From positions 1 to 22,272 of the forward strand of contig CAYUNT010000059.1 of NCBI GenBank assembly GCA_964446285.1: a stretch of 22,272 nt of DNA. Reading direction: 5' to 3'. The translations under genes were made by a program, and so were the position numbers. This DNA is from CAYUNT01 sp964446285. GTDB lineage: Bacteria; Sumerlaeota; Sumerlaeia; SLMS01; CAYUNT01. Shown here piece after piece: positions 1 to 6,832 of the stretch; position 1 is the first letter of the stretch; each line of letters opens with the position of its first letter. The notes under the pieces are model-generated. The model searched no databases. It saw nothing but the letters and a program-made list of their open reading frames with translations, and was not told the DNA's origin.

Positions 1-210
1 GCGCTCTTCACTTGCTGCTTTTGTCCCTGGCCAGAGACGGAAACCGGAAGACGCCATGGGGACATAACATGCCGCTCTCGCCGCGTCAGGCTCCGCTTTG
101 CGCTTGCCAGCATTGGGCAACGAGGGCTTTGCTGGAGTCAGTGAAAGGGGCCGCCATCCCCGCGGTCCCGATTCTTCCCATCTTTTTCGGCGTTTTGCTT
201 TTCGCTGCCT
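1..210. other. Upstream region, no supportable gene
   Basis: I see no convincing coding sequence here. The open frames that cross it have atypical composition (Cys, Arg and Ser rich) and match no family I know. The stretch just before the gene at 211 is pyrimidine-rich and lacks a Shine-Dalgarno sequence. An upstream in-frame stop at 142-144, with no ATG, GTG or TTG after it, fixes 211 as the first usable start of that gene. Confidence 0.5.
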
Positions 211-1686
211 ATGCCATTACGCGAACGAGGTTTTCGGTTCCTGTTGCTCGAAGCGGCGTCGGATTCTCTCGCTGTGGCGGGAGGTCTGGCGGGCGCGTAT
301 TGGCTGCGGTTTCATGCCGGCATATTTCCGGTGCGCCATTTGTGGAATCCGCGCGATTATCTGCTGGCGTGGCCCGTGGCATTTGCGGTCTGGCTTGTTT
401 CGTTGCGCCTGACGCATTGCTACCGCAACCACCCGATGGTGATTAGTTTCAACCTGGCCCGTCAAATTCTGAAAGGGTCGCTGCTGGCCGTCGCGATCCT
501 TGTGGCCTACGAACATTTCTCGCGCGTGGCCGAGTTTTCGCGCCTTATGTATCCTGTCGCGCTGGTGTGCACTCTGGGAACGCTTCTGGCGATGCGCGGG
601 CTTTTGCAACGCCTGATCCGCTGGATGTTCGCCAGCGGAACGGGGCGCGACCGCGTGCTGATCGTCGGAACCGGCCCGATTGCCGCGCGACTCGCCGCGC
701 GCTGCGTGCAACATCCGGAATATGGATACGAAGTGGCGGGATTTGTGGCCGCGTCGCCGGATCAGGTGGGGCGCGTAATCGAAGGGATCGAGGTCGTGGG
801 CGAGGCGGCGGATCTGAGCGAACTCATCCAGCGCCACCACGCCCGCGAGGTGATTGTCACCAGCGCCGAACTCCCGCCCGAGGAATACATCCGTCTGGCG
901 CTCGATAGCGAACGCGAAACGGCTCGCATTCGCATCGTGCCGAACATGGTCGAGATGATGACCGGTGATGTTTTTTACGACGAAGTGGCCGGAATTCCCA
1001 TTTTCATGCTGAAAGAAACGCCCCTGCGCGGCTGGAACGCCTTCGCCAAGCGAACAGTCGATGTGGCGGGTTCGGCGCTGATGCTCGGGGCGCTGGCGCC
1101 GCTCTATCCGCTGGTCGCCTGGCTGATCCGGCGCGAGTCACCCGGCCCGGTGTTTTATAGGCAGCGGCGCGTCGGCGTGGACGGGCGCGAATTCGAAATC
1201 GTCAAGTTCCGCACCATGCACGTGAATGCTGAGCCAAACGGGGCGGTCTGGGGCGATCGCCTGGACAAACGCTGCACACGATTTGGGCGGATTTTGCGCC
1301 GCTGGGACCTCGATGAATTGCCGCAACTTTGGAATGTCCTGCGGGGCGAGATGTCTCTTGTGGGGCCGCGTCCCGAACGGCCCGAGTTTGTGCGCGAATT
1401 CAAAGAGCGATATCCCCGCTATATGGCGCGGCTTCGGGTGCGCGCCGGGCTGACCGGATGGGCGCAGGTCCACGGCCTTCGCGGCAACACGCCCATCGAT
1501 CAGCGCATTCAATATGATTTGTACTATATCGAGAACTGGTCGTGGTGGCTCGACCTGAAGATTGTGATTCTAACGCTTTTCCGCCATGACGATCGCGAGG
1601 CGGCGGAAGGGGCGGCGGCGCGCAAAGGGCAGGAAAATAGCCGCTCAAGCGCAATGAAAAAGGCCGCGCAAGCCCACAGGCGCTAA
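211..1686 (+). CDS. Polyprenyl-phosphate hexose-1-phosphate transferase (exopolysaccharide initiation)
   Basis: This 491-residue inner-membrane protein has the WcaJ/EpsE-type layout. Several N-terminal membrane segments (about residues 1-135) come first. A nucleotide-binding-like domain follows, with a glycine-rich LIVGTGPIA motif (150-158). After another hydrophobic stretch comes the bacterial sugar transferase domain, starting at KRTVD (about 280) and carrying FRTM (333), LDELPQ (367), GPRPE (385) and RAGLTGWAQV (411). The family transfers a sugar-1-phosphate from a UDP-sugar to undecaprenyl phosphate, the first step in building exopolysaccharide or O-antigen repeat units. The sugar cannot be read from the sequence. 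ATG 211 is the only usable start, but it has no visible Shine-Dalgarno sequence. The last 35 or so residues are a charged tail beyond the domain. The nearby O-antigen ligase gene (3452-4981) fits a shared surface-polysaccharide role. Confidence 0.92.
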   Translation: MPLRERGFRFLLLEAASDSLAVAGGLAGAYWLRFHAGIFPVRHLWNPRDYLLAWPVAFAVWLVSLRLTHCYRNHPMVISFNLARQILKGSLLAVAILVAYEHFSRVAEFSRLMYPVALVCTLGTLLAMRGLLQRLIRWMFASGTGRDRVLIVGTGPIAARLAARCVQHPEYGYEVAGFVAASPDQVGRVIEGIEVVGEAADLSELIQRHHAREVIVTSAELPPEEYIRLALDSERETARIRIVPNMVEMMTGDVFYDEVAGIPIFMLKETPLRGWNAFAKRTVDVAGSALMLGALAPLYPLVAWLIRRESPGPVFYRQRRVGVDGREFEIVKFRTMHVNAEPNGAVWGDRLDKRCTRFGRILRRWDLDELPQLWNVLRGEMSLVGPRPERPEFVREFKERYPRYMARLRVRAGLTGWAQVHGLRGNTPIDQRIQYDLYYIENWSWWLDLKIVILTLFRHDDREAAEGAAARKGQENSRSSAMKKAAQAHRR

Positions 1687-1758
1687 TTCTTCCTCTTCCC
1701 TCTTCTCTCTTCCCCCTTATCTCTGCGTCTCTCCGCGCCTCTGCCATGCAATCTTATC
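1687..1758. repeat. Pyrimidine-rich spacer between convergent genes
   Basis: The plus strand from 1687 to about 1745 is almost entirely C and T, ending in TCTCTGCGTCTCTCCGCG. The minus strand is correspondingly purine-rich. It lies between the stops of two convergent genes. No stem-loop terminator is visible. The GCGTCTCTCCGCG-like segment resembles short intergenic repeats I recall from several unrelated bacterial genomes, but copy number cannot be judged from one window. Confidence 0.4.
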
Positions 1759-2445
1759 TCAATCCCGCGAGCGAGAAGCCAGCATCAGGAAGTAGAGCAG
1801 CTGCGCAACGGCCGAAACCGTGGCGGCCACGTATGTCATTGCCGCCGCATCAAGCACCGCCGCCACTCCTGCGGATTCGCGTCCGGGCAGGATCATGTTC
1901 AATTGCCCCAGGGCCGCTTTGGCGCGCTTCGAGGCGTTGAACTCGACCGGCAGCGTGATGATTTGGAACACGACCACCAAGCCAAACAGCACGACGCCGA
2001 TCATGGCCAGTTTGAAAGACCCTAGAATGAGTCCGATCAAAATGAGCGGAAAAGCAAGCCACGACCCGATGCCAGCCGTCGGGACAATCGCGGTTCGCAT
2101 AGCGAGCGGGGCGTAATGCTTGGCGTCCTGCAAGGCGTGTCCGGCCTCGTGGCAGGCCACGCCCAGGGCCGCCAGCGAACGCCCGTCATGGACGTTGGGG
2201 CTAAGGCGCAGGACCTTTTTGCTGGGGTCGTAATGGTCCGAAAGGAATCCATCGACGCGCTCGATGCGGACGTTCGCAAGTCCATTGGCGCGAAGCATAT
2301 AGCCCGCCGCCTCCGCGCCCGTGAGTCCGCAACTGGCCGCAATCTGACTGTTGCGCGCGAAGGCCGATTTGACCTTCAACTGCGCCCACAACGCGAACAG
2401 GATTGTCGGGCCGACGAGGATCAGGTAAAGGGGATCGAAAATCAT
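1759..2445 (-). CDS. YugP-family zinc-dependent membrane metallopeptidase
   Basis: This 228-residue protein matches the neutral zinc metallopeptidase family of Bacillus YugP in length and layout. An N-terminal membrane segment (about 5-22) is followed by the zinc-binding HEAGH motif (His99, Glu100, His103). Hydrophobic segments follow (about 115-166), then LPVEFNASKRA, whose Glu168 is the likely third zinc ligand, and a final hydrophobic helix (about 195-222). The ATG at 2445 is preceded by AGGAG at a good distance. The stop faces the stop of the sugar transferase gene. Upstream, 132 bp with several inverted repeats separates it from the zeta-toxin pair on the same strand. The family is assigned from motifs; the cellular substrate is unknown. 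Confidence 0.9.
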   Translation of the reverse strand: MIFDPLYLILVGPTILFALWAQLKVKSAFARNSQIAASCGLTGAEAAGYMLRANGLANVRIERVDGFLSDHYDPSKKVLRLSPNVHDGRSLAALGVACHEAGHALQDAKHYAPLAMRTAIVPTAGIGSWLAFPLILIGLILGSFKLAMIGVVLFGLVVVFQIITLPVEFNASKRAKAALGQLNMILPGRESAGVAAVLDAAAMTYVAATVSAVAQLLYFLMLASRSRD

Positions 2446-2460
2446 GGCGCACTCCTGTCA

Positions 2461-2475
2461 CTGTGTCACACACAG
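2461..2475. promoter_or_regulatory. Small perfect palindrome upstream of yugP-like gene
   Basis: CTGTGT and ACACAG flank a 3-base centre, forming a perfect inverted repeat 16 bp upstream of the ATG at 2445. It could be a small operator or RNA hairpin near the ribosome-binding site. Evidence is symmetry and position only. Confidence 0.25.
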
Positions 2476-2530
2476 CGGCTGAAAATGGGCTAAACGGAAA
2501 CACGGCGCCCATTTCAGCCGCCTTCCGTGT
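2476..2530. repeat. Interleaved inverted repeats between the toxin pair and the peptidase gene
   Basis: The arm at 2476-2490 pairs with 2507-2520 (14 bp with one bulged A). Bases inside its 16-nt loop (2494-2499 and 2500-2505) are complementary to sequence just outside the stem (2523-2528 and 2525-2530). This geometry permits a pseudoknot or two competing hairpins. There is no T-run, so an ordinary intrinsic terminator is unlikely. On the minus strand it lies 58 bp past the 52-residue gene and in the leader of the peptidase gene. Confidence 0.45.
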
Positions 2531-2577
2531 CTTTTGGTGCCAAAAACGTGCCAGAGCAAAGAAAACCGGCCGCCAAT

Positions 2578-2736
2578 TTATGGTTTTTCCGCCACAACTT
2601 TTCCATCGCGCCATATATAGATGGGAGTTCCATAAAACCGGGCTTCTTTTCTGGCGTTCTTGGCCGCCCGGAGCAAAGCGCGTCCAACTGCGTATGCCAG
2701 CGTTCCCTTTTGGGGCTTTTTTTTCTGATGGGTCAT
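2578..2736 (-). CDS. Small 52-residue partner of zeta-toxin-like protein
   Basis: ATG at 2736 opens a frame of 52 residues ending with TAA at 2578-2580. Its start overlaps the stop of the upstream zeta-toxin-like gene in an ATGA, the usual sign of translational coupling. The product is basic. An Ala/Arg/Lys helix (about residues 13-33) precedes a C-terminal strand-like segment with GTPIYIWRDGKVVAEKP. I recall similar small basic proteins with a GTPIY-W-x-GKVV ending beside zeta-type P-loop genes, so it probably belongs to this module. Whether it is an antitoxin is not shown. Epsilon antitoxins normally lie upstream and look different. The length is near the limit of routine gene calling. Confidence 0.75.
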   Translation of the reverse strand: MTHQKKKPQKGTLAYAVGRALLRAAKNARKEARFYGTPIYIWRDGKVVAEKP

Positions 2737-3287
2737 AGTTCCTGATCCATGAGGCGGGGCTTTTCCCCTGAGTTGTCAAATACCACCCATTCATCGGCCA
2801 GCGGGCGGTATATTTCTTTGAAATTATCCCATCCGCGCGAGAAACGCCGCAGGACATCTTCCTTGGGCACGGCGTGTCCACCACGTTTGACTCTCGCCTC
2901 GATGCGGCGCAAGGCGATTTGCGGCGAGGAAAGATATAGGAACACAATTTCCACGCGAAATCCAGATGCTTTCCACTTCTTTATTCGCCGGACATACACC
3001 TTTCCGCTAAGTGTGGTCTCGAAGGCAAAACTTGTCTTTTGGCCGGCAAGGCGATCTATTTCAGCAAGAAAAATCCGTCCCGCGGCGGCTGCGGCCAGTT
3101 CCGGCCGGAGAGGAGACAAGCCGCTGGCAATAAGATCGGCGTTCACAAAGTGAACAACTCCTCCCTCTTTTGGAAGGAATTCCGTGGCAAGCGTGGTTTT
3201 GCCGGAGCCATTCGGACCGGCGATAATTATGCATGTCGGAATAGGGGATGAGTTGGCTTTCACTGGATATTCTAATCGAACGATCAA
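2733..3287 (-). CDS. Zeta-toxin-family P-loop kinase-like protein
   Basis: The protein begins with a Walker A motif, IIIAGPNGSGKTT, about 20 residues in. It then has VNADLIASGL, FAFETTLSG, a basic region RRIEARVKRGGHAVPKEDVLRRF, and WVVFDNSG near the end. This order is typical of zeta-toxin-like small ATPases, which fold like nucleotide kinases. Characterised zeta toxins phosphorylate UDP-N-acetylamino sugars; that activity is not demonstrated for this subfamily. The start is uncertain: TTG at 3287 gives 184 residues and GTG at 3263 gives 176, neither with a clear Shine-Dalgarno sequence. A good promoter lies about 130 bp upstream. The gene overlaps its 52-residue downstream partner by 4 bp. 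It may be a toxin or a housekeeping P-loop protein. Confidence 0.85.
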   Translation of the reverse strand: MIVRLEYPVKANSSPIPTCIIIAGPNGSGKTTLATEFLPKEGGVVHFVNADLIASGLSPLRPELAAAAAGRIFLAEIDRLAGQKTSFAFETTLSGKVYVRRIKKWKASGFRVEIVFLYLSSPQIALRRIEARVKRGGHAVPKEDVLRRFSRGWDNFKEIYRPLADEWVVFDNSGEKPRLMDQEL

Positions 3288-3420
3288 AGGGAATCATGCA
3301 GAAGGCAGGAGTTTCGACCCCCTCCATCCGGAAGAAGCGAACGCGTTGCGAAAAGCGTTTGTCCTTTTTGCATCCTGCAGTGGCCCTGTGCCTTTCCCGG
3401 CGGCCTCATTGCCCCAAATT

Positions 3421-3450
3421 GTTATATCAAAGGAGGATTCATTTCGTCAA
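3421..3450 (-). promoter_or_regulatory. Sigma-70-type promoter for the zeta-toxin pair
   Basis: On the minus strand, TTGACG (3450-3445) and TATAAC (3426-3421) are separated by 18 bp, so each hexamer matches the sigma-70 consensus at five of six bases. The -35 box lies immediately next to the stop of the O-antigen ligase gene (3452). The toxin pair can therefore be transcribed separately from the operon upstream, with a leader of roughly 125 nt. Confidence 0.6.
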
Positions 3451-3451
3451 G

Positions 3452-4981
3452 TCACATGGCTATTTTTTTCTGTTCGCAGGAAGATGCCCCCGGCATGGCC
3501 GAAGTGATTGCGAGTGCCTGATTCTCGGGACAACGGAAGGCCAGTCCAAGAAAAACCAGCGTCCCGGTCAGGACCCAGAAATACAAAGCCCGCGAAGGTG
3601 TATGGAGCGGAAAACTAGTGAGCAGCGTGGCCAGTGCGCCAATCCATGCGCAATAGAGAATGTAGAAAATTGACAACGCCCCCGCCGGGGCATTTTCGCC
3701 CTGTCCGCGCAGCCCCCATGCGGATGCCACCACCGAGGCGATGATCCAGCAGAAGGCGGCCAGCCCGAGCAATCCGCACTCGACGCCGAGCTGAAACACG
3801 TCGTTGTGCGCATTTTCCGCCACGCGCCCGTCCAGACCGTCCGTAATGCGCATCCACGGCCCCGTTGGACCTTCTTCCATGAATTCCTCGATGGTGGGGT
3901 AGAACCGGACGCCGAACATGCCCGGTCCCCATCCGAGCCAGGGGTGTTGCGAGAACATCCGCCCGGCAAGCGTGTAGAAAATAATGCGTTCATGGATGGA
4001 ATCCGAACGCGGATTGGCCAGTTGCGCGAAACGCCCAAAGACGTTGATGCCCTGGCGGTTGAGAGGGTTGGGCGTCGAGAAAATCACGCCGAGCGCAAGC
4101 AGGGCCGCCACAAGCGCGGCGGGGGCAATCCATACCGCACGCGAGATGCGCGCGGCCGATTGCTTTTCTTTTGAGCGCAGAAACAAGGCAAGCATCCCTT
4201 GCGCGGCCAGTCCGAACAGAATCCCCACCCAGGCCTCGCGCGTGGCGCTGGCCACCAGCGTGACGATCAGGCACAGTAAAATCGCCCAGCCCGCAAGCGC
4301 CCGCCATCCGCGCGGACGCACGCCCCGCCATCCGCGGATCAGCCAGCCCATCGTCAAGAGCGACGGCACAACCAGGAATCCGCCCACATACGCCGGGTTG
4401 CCGAGCGTCGAGAGGAAGCGTCCGCGTTCGAGGCCGTAGAAACTGCGCAGAAATTGCGTGCCGCGCTGCAAAAGGATTTCCTCCGGGGTTTTGCCATAGA
4501 GCCACTTGAAAACCGGCAGGATGTTCATGGCGTCCACAATGCCGAAAATCGACACGCCCAGTCCGCCGACGATCATCATCTGGGCGAACCGGCGTGCGTG
4601 CGCGGGCGACGCCAGAATCCACCCGCAGGCAACGGCCATCCCGAGCGGACCAAGCGTCATCCAGGCGATGGTTTGCGAGTAATATGGCTTGATGCCTGTG
4701 AGGGCGGACGCCGCGTAGATTGCGCCAAACGCCACAAGCCCCCAGGCGGCGGGGAGGCGGATCCAGGCGCGGGCGCGGATGGCGGCGCGTTCCTCGAACA
4801 ACAGCGCCAGGCCGGCCGTGATCATGACAGCGGCGCTGATCCAGCCCATGAGCACCGATTTGACAAGGATGTATGTGCTTTGGAGGGCCACGAGGCGCGG
4901 CAGGACGGCCAGAGGCAGCGCGGCCAGCGTAATGGCCAATATCCAGCGTGACAAGGTGGAGAAGAGGGAAAACTTTTTCAT
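3452..4981 (-). CDS. O-antigen ligase/polymerase family membrane protein
   Basis: This is a 509-residue polytopic inner-membrane protein with about ten to twelve hydrophobic segments. It has the Wzy_C-type features: a GNPAYVGGFL segment around residue 200, a large periplasmic loop with HPWLGWGPGMFG, and the family hallmark ENAHNDVFQLGVECGLLG (around 385-400). These proteins either ligate O-antigen to lipid A-core or polymerise surface-glycan repeat units; sequence alone does not separate the two. The ATG at 4981 lies only 7 bp after the stop of the deoxyhypusine-synthase-like gene, so it is the last gene of a three-gene minus-strand operon. Its product would act in the same pathway as the sugar transferase at 211-1686. 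The last 25 residues are a cytoplasmic-looking tail. Confidence 0.9.
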   Translation of the reverse strand: MKKFSLFSTLSRWILAITLAALPLAVLPRLVALQSTYILVKSVLMGWISAAVMITAGLALLFEERAAIRARAWIRLPAAWGLVAFGAIYAASALTGIKPYYSQTIAWMTLGPLGMAVACGWILASPAHARRFAQMMIVGGLGVSIFGIVDAMNILPVFKWLYGKTPEEILLQRGTQFLRSFYGLERGRFLSTLGNPAYVGGFLVVPSLLTMGWLIRGWRGVRPRGWRALAGWAILLCLIVTLVASATREAWVGILFGLAAQGMLALFLRSKEKQSAARISRAVWIAPAALVAALLALGVIFSTPNPLNRQGINVFGRFAQLANPRSDSIHERIIFYTLAGRMFSQHPWLGWGPGMFGVRFYPTIEEFMEEGPTGPWMRITDGLDGRVAENAHNDVFQLGVECGLLGLAAFCWIIASVVASAWGLRGQGENAPAGALSIFYILYCAWIGALATLLTSFPLHTPSRALYFWVLTGTLVFLGLAFRCPENQALAITSAMPGASSCEQKKIAM

Positions 4982-4988
4982 GCGAACG

Positions 4989-6227
4989 TTATGCCTTTTT
5001 CGGAGAACGGGAGCGGGACCGGCTTTTTTGCCCGGCGCGAGGGCGGCTGGGTTTTGGCTTGGGGCGTGGCTTGGCTTTGGCGGAGGCAGAGGCGGCGGGC
5101 GCGGCGGCCTTCTTGTTATCCTTCTTGTTTTTCTTGACCCCTTTGCCCTTTGCGTCCTTCAGGTCCTTGGGGGCCTTCGTGCACTTGCCTCCGATGTCCG
5201 GGCGCGAGGATTCGCTCAGCCGCCGCAACGCGCGATCCAGCGAATACCAAAACAGCGGAATCAGAAATTCATGGTGTCCGGTGAAGAAAAAGCCGCGCCC
5301 TGGCGCCGTCCCTGCTCCCGCGGTTGCCGTTTCGCCCCGGCGTTTGGCGAGGGCCTGGCCCGTTGGGCGTTCGACGACGTTCATCAGCGGGCGGTAATGG
5401 CGGATCATGTCGAACGTGGCGCTTGTGAAACTGCGGGCGCCTTTTTCCGCCGATGCGGCTGCAGATGCCGCCAGGTTTCGCGCCACGGCCAGCGCTTTGA
5501 GAAACACCTCGGGCAGAATCACGGCGCTGCCCCAATTCATCACCACGCCTCCATCCAGGCCATAGATCGTTTCCGCCAGACGTTTGAAGTCGCGGTAACT
5601 CGCTTCGCCAATCGCCGCTCCCGAGCACAACGGGTGTTCGTGAATGATCTCCGCGCCGATGGCCGCATGGACCGTGGCCGGGATTCCCAATTCCCACGCC
5701 GCGGCGAGGAGTGAAAAGTCTTTGTGAGCGAAATTCCCCTCGGCAATGGCCTGCCCGAGCGCCGCGCCGAATCCCGGCCCGCCCCGAATGCACGCCGCCT
5801 GCGTCACAATCCCATTTATTCCGCGCCCCGTCTCATCCCACAATCCAAAGCGTCCGTCCTCGAGATATTCCGCCACGTCCTCGCTCGTCTGGCCGATGAG
5901 GGCGATTTCGTAATCGTGAATTGCCGCCGCGCCATTCATCGCCAGATGCGTGACGATGCCGCGCTCCATCAGGTCGATGAGCAGCGGCGCGAGGCCGGTT
6001 TTCACTACGTGGCCGCCGATCATGACGATCAGCGCGCGGTGTTCGTGCGCGGCGTGCGCGGCAAGATCGATGAACTCGCGCCAGTCGCGTCCGGCGAGGA
6101 TGTCTGGCATCAGGTCGAGCACATCGCGCCCTGGCGCGGGACCGGGCGAAAATTGCTCGATGCGGACTTTATTTTTGCGCTCGGCGAGCGGGCGCGTGCG
6201 GATTTTTGACCAATCGAATGGGGGCAT
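4989..6227 (-). CDS. Deoxyhypusine-synthase-like protein with basic C-terminal tail
   Basis: This 412-residue protein has the deoxyhypusine synthase fold signatures: GGHVVKTG (71-78), MNGAAAIHDYEIALIG (98-112), IPATVHAAIGAEIIHEHP (182-199), GSAVILPEVFLKAL (233-246), DMIRHYRPLMNVVERP (273-288) and FTGHHEFLIPL (315-325). Genuine deoxyhypusine synthase moves an aminobutyl group from spermidine to a lysine of eIF5A. Bacteria generally lack that target, so the bacterial branch probably acts on another amine or protein; I cannot name the substrate. Residues 349-412 form an extra Lys/Arg/Ala/Pro tail ending in RSRSRSPKK, likely disordered and perhaps nucleic-acid binding. The ATG at 6227 follows the DUF507 stop by 11 bp, and the O-antigen ligase starts 7 bp downstream. 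Confidence 0.82.
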   Translation of the reverse strand: MPPFDWSKIRTRPLAERKNKVRIEQFSPGPAPGRDVLDLMPDILAGRDWREFIDLAAHAAHEHRALIVMIGGHVVKTGLAPLLIDLMERGIVTHLAMNGAAAIHDYEIALIGQTSEDVAEYLEDGRFGLWDETGRGINGIVTQAACIRGGPGFGAALGQAIAEGNFAHKDFSLLAAAWELGIPATVHAAIGAEIIHEHPLCSGAAIGEASYRDFKRLAETIYGLDGGVVMNWGSAVILPEVFLKALAVARNLAASAAASAEKGARSFTSATFDMIRHYRPLMNVVERPTGQALAKRRGETATAGAGTAPGRGFFFTGHHEFLIPLFWYSLDRALRRLSESSRPDIGGKCTKAPKDLKDAKGKGVKKNKKDNKKAAAPAASASAKAKPRPKPKPSRPRAGQKSRSRSRSPKKA

Positions 6228-6238
6228 GGATGGACGCT

Positions 6239-6517
6239 TTAAAGAACGATTCCTTTTTCGCGGGCGAGTTGCTTTTTCGCGCGTTGAAAAAGCAGTTCGT
6301 AATCGAGGTTTTCGCCGTGGATTTGACTCGCGTGGCGGCGCAAGAGCGCGCGCACCTGCTCATCCAGGTCGTCTTCGGCCTTGAGATCGTCAAGGAAAAC
6401 CTGCCGCAGGACGGCCGCGGCCTTTTTCTCATCGAGGATTTCCGCGCCGGAGCATTCCGCCAGCGCCCGCAGCATCTGGCGCGCGAGATCGTCCACTTTG
6501 CTTGGTGTCAGGCGCAT
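6239..6517 (-). CDS. DUF507 family protein
   Basis: This is a 92-residue, highly charged helical protein starting MRLTPSKVDDLARQML. That opening is typical of DUF507, whose members are about 90-190 residues and have no established function. The remaining sequence (LDEQVRALLRRHASQIHG, then YELLFQRAKKQL) also fits the family. I chose ATG 6517 rather than an in-frame TTG at 6535 because AAGGGA at 6524-6529 is a well-spaced Shine-Dalgarno and the family begins at MRL. It is the first gene of the operon with the deoxyhypusine-synthase-like gene (11 bp gap) and the O-antigen ligase. No signal peptide or membrane segment is present, so a cytoplasmic location is likely. Confidence 0.85.
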   Translation of the reverse strand: MRLTPSKVDDLARQMLRALAECSGAEILDEKKAAAVLRQVFLDDLKAEDDLDEQVRALLRRHASQIHGENLDYELLFQRAKKQLAREKGIVL

Positions 6518-6612
6518 GATCGAAATCCCTTTCAAAAAGATAGAGGCATTACAGAAAAGAAGAAGAAGGGGGCAGGCAAGCGTTCGGTCGATTCGATCTG
6601 TTTTTCACCTCG

Positions 6613-6632
6613 CCTCGCGTTTCAACGCGAGG
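6613..6632. repeat. Palindrome 1 of cluster (TTTCAA core)
   Basis: Arms CCTCGCGTT and AACGCGAGG flank a 2-nt TC loop, giving a perfect 9-bp stem. The core reads CGTTTCAACG on the plus strand. Confidence 0.75.
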
Positions 6633-6655
6633 AATGGGAGGATAAGCACGGAATG

Positions 6656-6671
6656 AACCGTTTCAACGGTT
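6656..6671. repeat. Palindrome 2 of cluster
   Basis: AACCGTT and AACGGTT flank TC, a perfect 7-bp stem sharing the GTTTCAAC core with palindrome 1 but with different outer arm bases. Confidence 0.75.
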
Positions 6672-6696
6672 TATAGGCCCGCGCAAAGATGTGAAA

Positions 6697-6712
6697 AACC
6701 GTTGAAACGGTT
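6697..6712. repeat. Palindrome 3 of cluster, inverted copy of palindrome 2
   Basis: AACCGTT, GA, AACGGTT is the exact reverse complement of the 16 bp at 6656-6671. On the minus strand the stem is followed by a short T-run, so it could help terminate transcription from the gene at 6833-10192. Confidence 0.75.
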
Positions 6713-6737
6713 GAAGAAGAACCTTTCAGCCGAGTGT

Positions 6738-6757
6738 GCCCGGATTGAAATCCGGGC
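6738..6757. repeat. Palindrome 4 of cluster
   Basis: GCCCGGATT and AATCCGGGC flank a GA loop, a perfect 9-bp stem. The minus strand carries the same TTTCAA core as the other three, with unrelated arms. Confidence 0.75.
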
Positions 6758-6832
6758 CGAATGATAGAAGATTTGCTGATGCATTTGCTGATTTGACCAG
6801 ACAATCCTGGCATATCGCTCGCTTCCTTGGAA

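Larger units (their letters stand above)
6518..6832. other. Intergenic region with palindrome cluster
   Basis: This is a 315-bp spacer between two minus-strand genes. The part next to DUF507 is pyrimidine-rich on the minus strand. The middle holds four palindromes (listed separately). Near 6771-6792 the 10-mer ATTTGCTGAT occurs twice, 12 bp apart. No coding sequence is supportable here. Confidence 0.6.

Noticed and set aside
2201..2947. Minus-strand 248-codon frame covering the zeta partner and peptidase start
   Set aside because: It crosses two supported genes and the structured spacer in another frame; composition is random-like.
3428..3460. Plus-strand AAAGGAGG that looks like a strong ribosome-binding site
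   Set aside because: No start codon at proper spacing; the region is the minus-strand promoter and the end of the ligase gene.
6613..6757. CRISPR array
   Set aside because: Palindromes differ in arm sequence, are unevenly spaced and change orientation; no constant direct repeat or spacer pattern.
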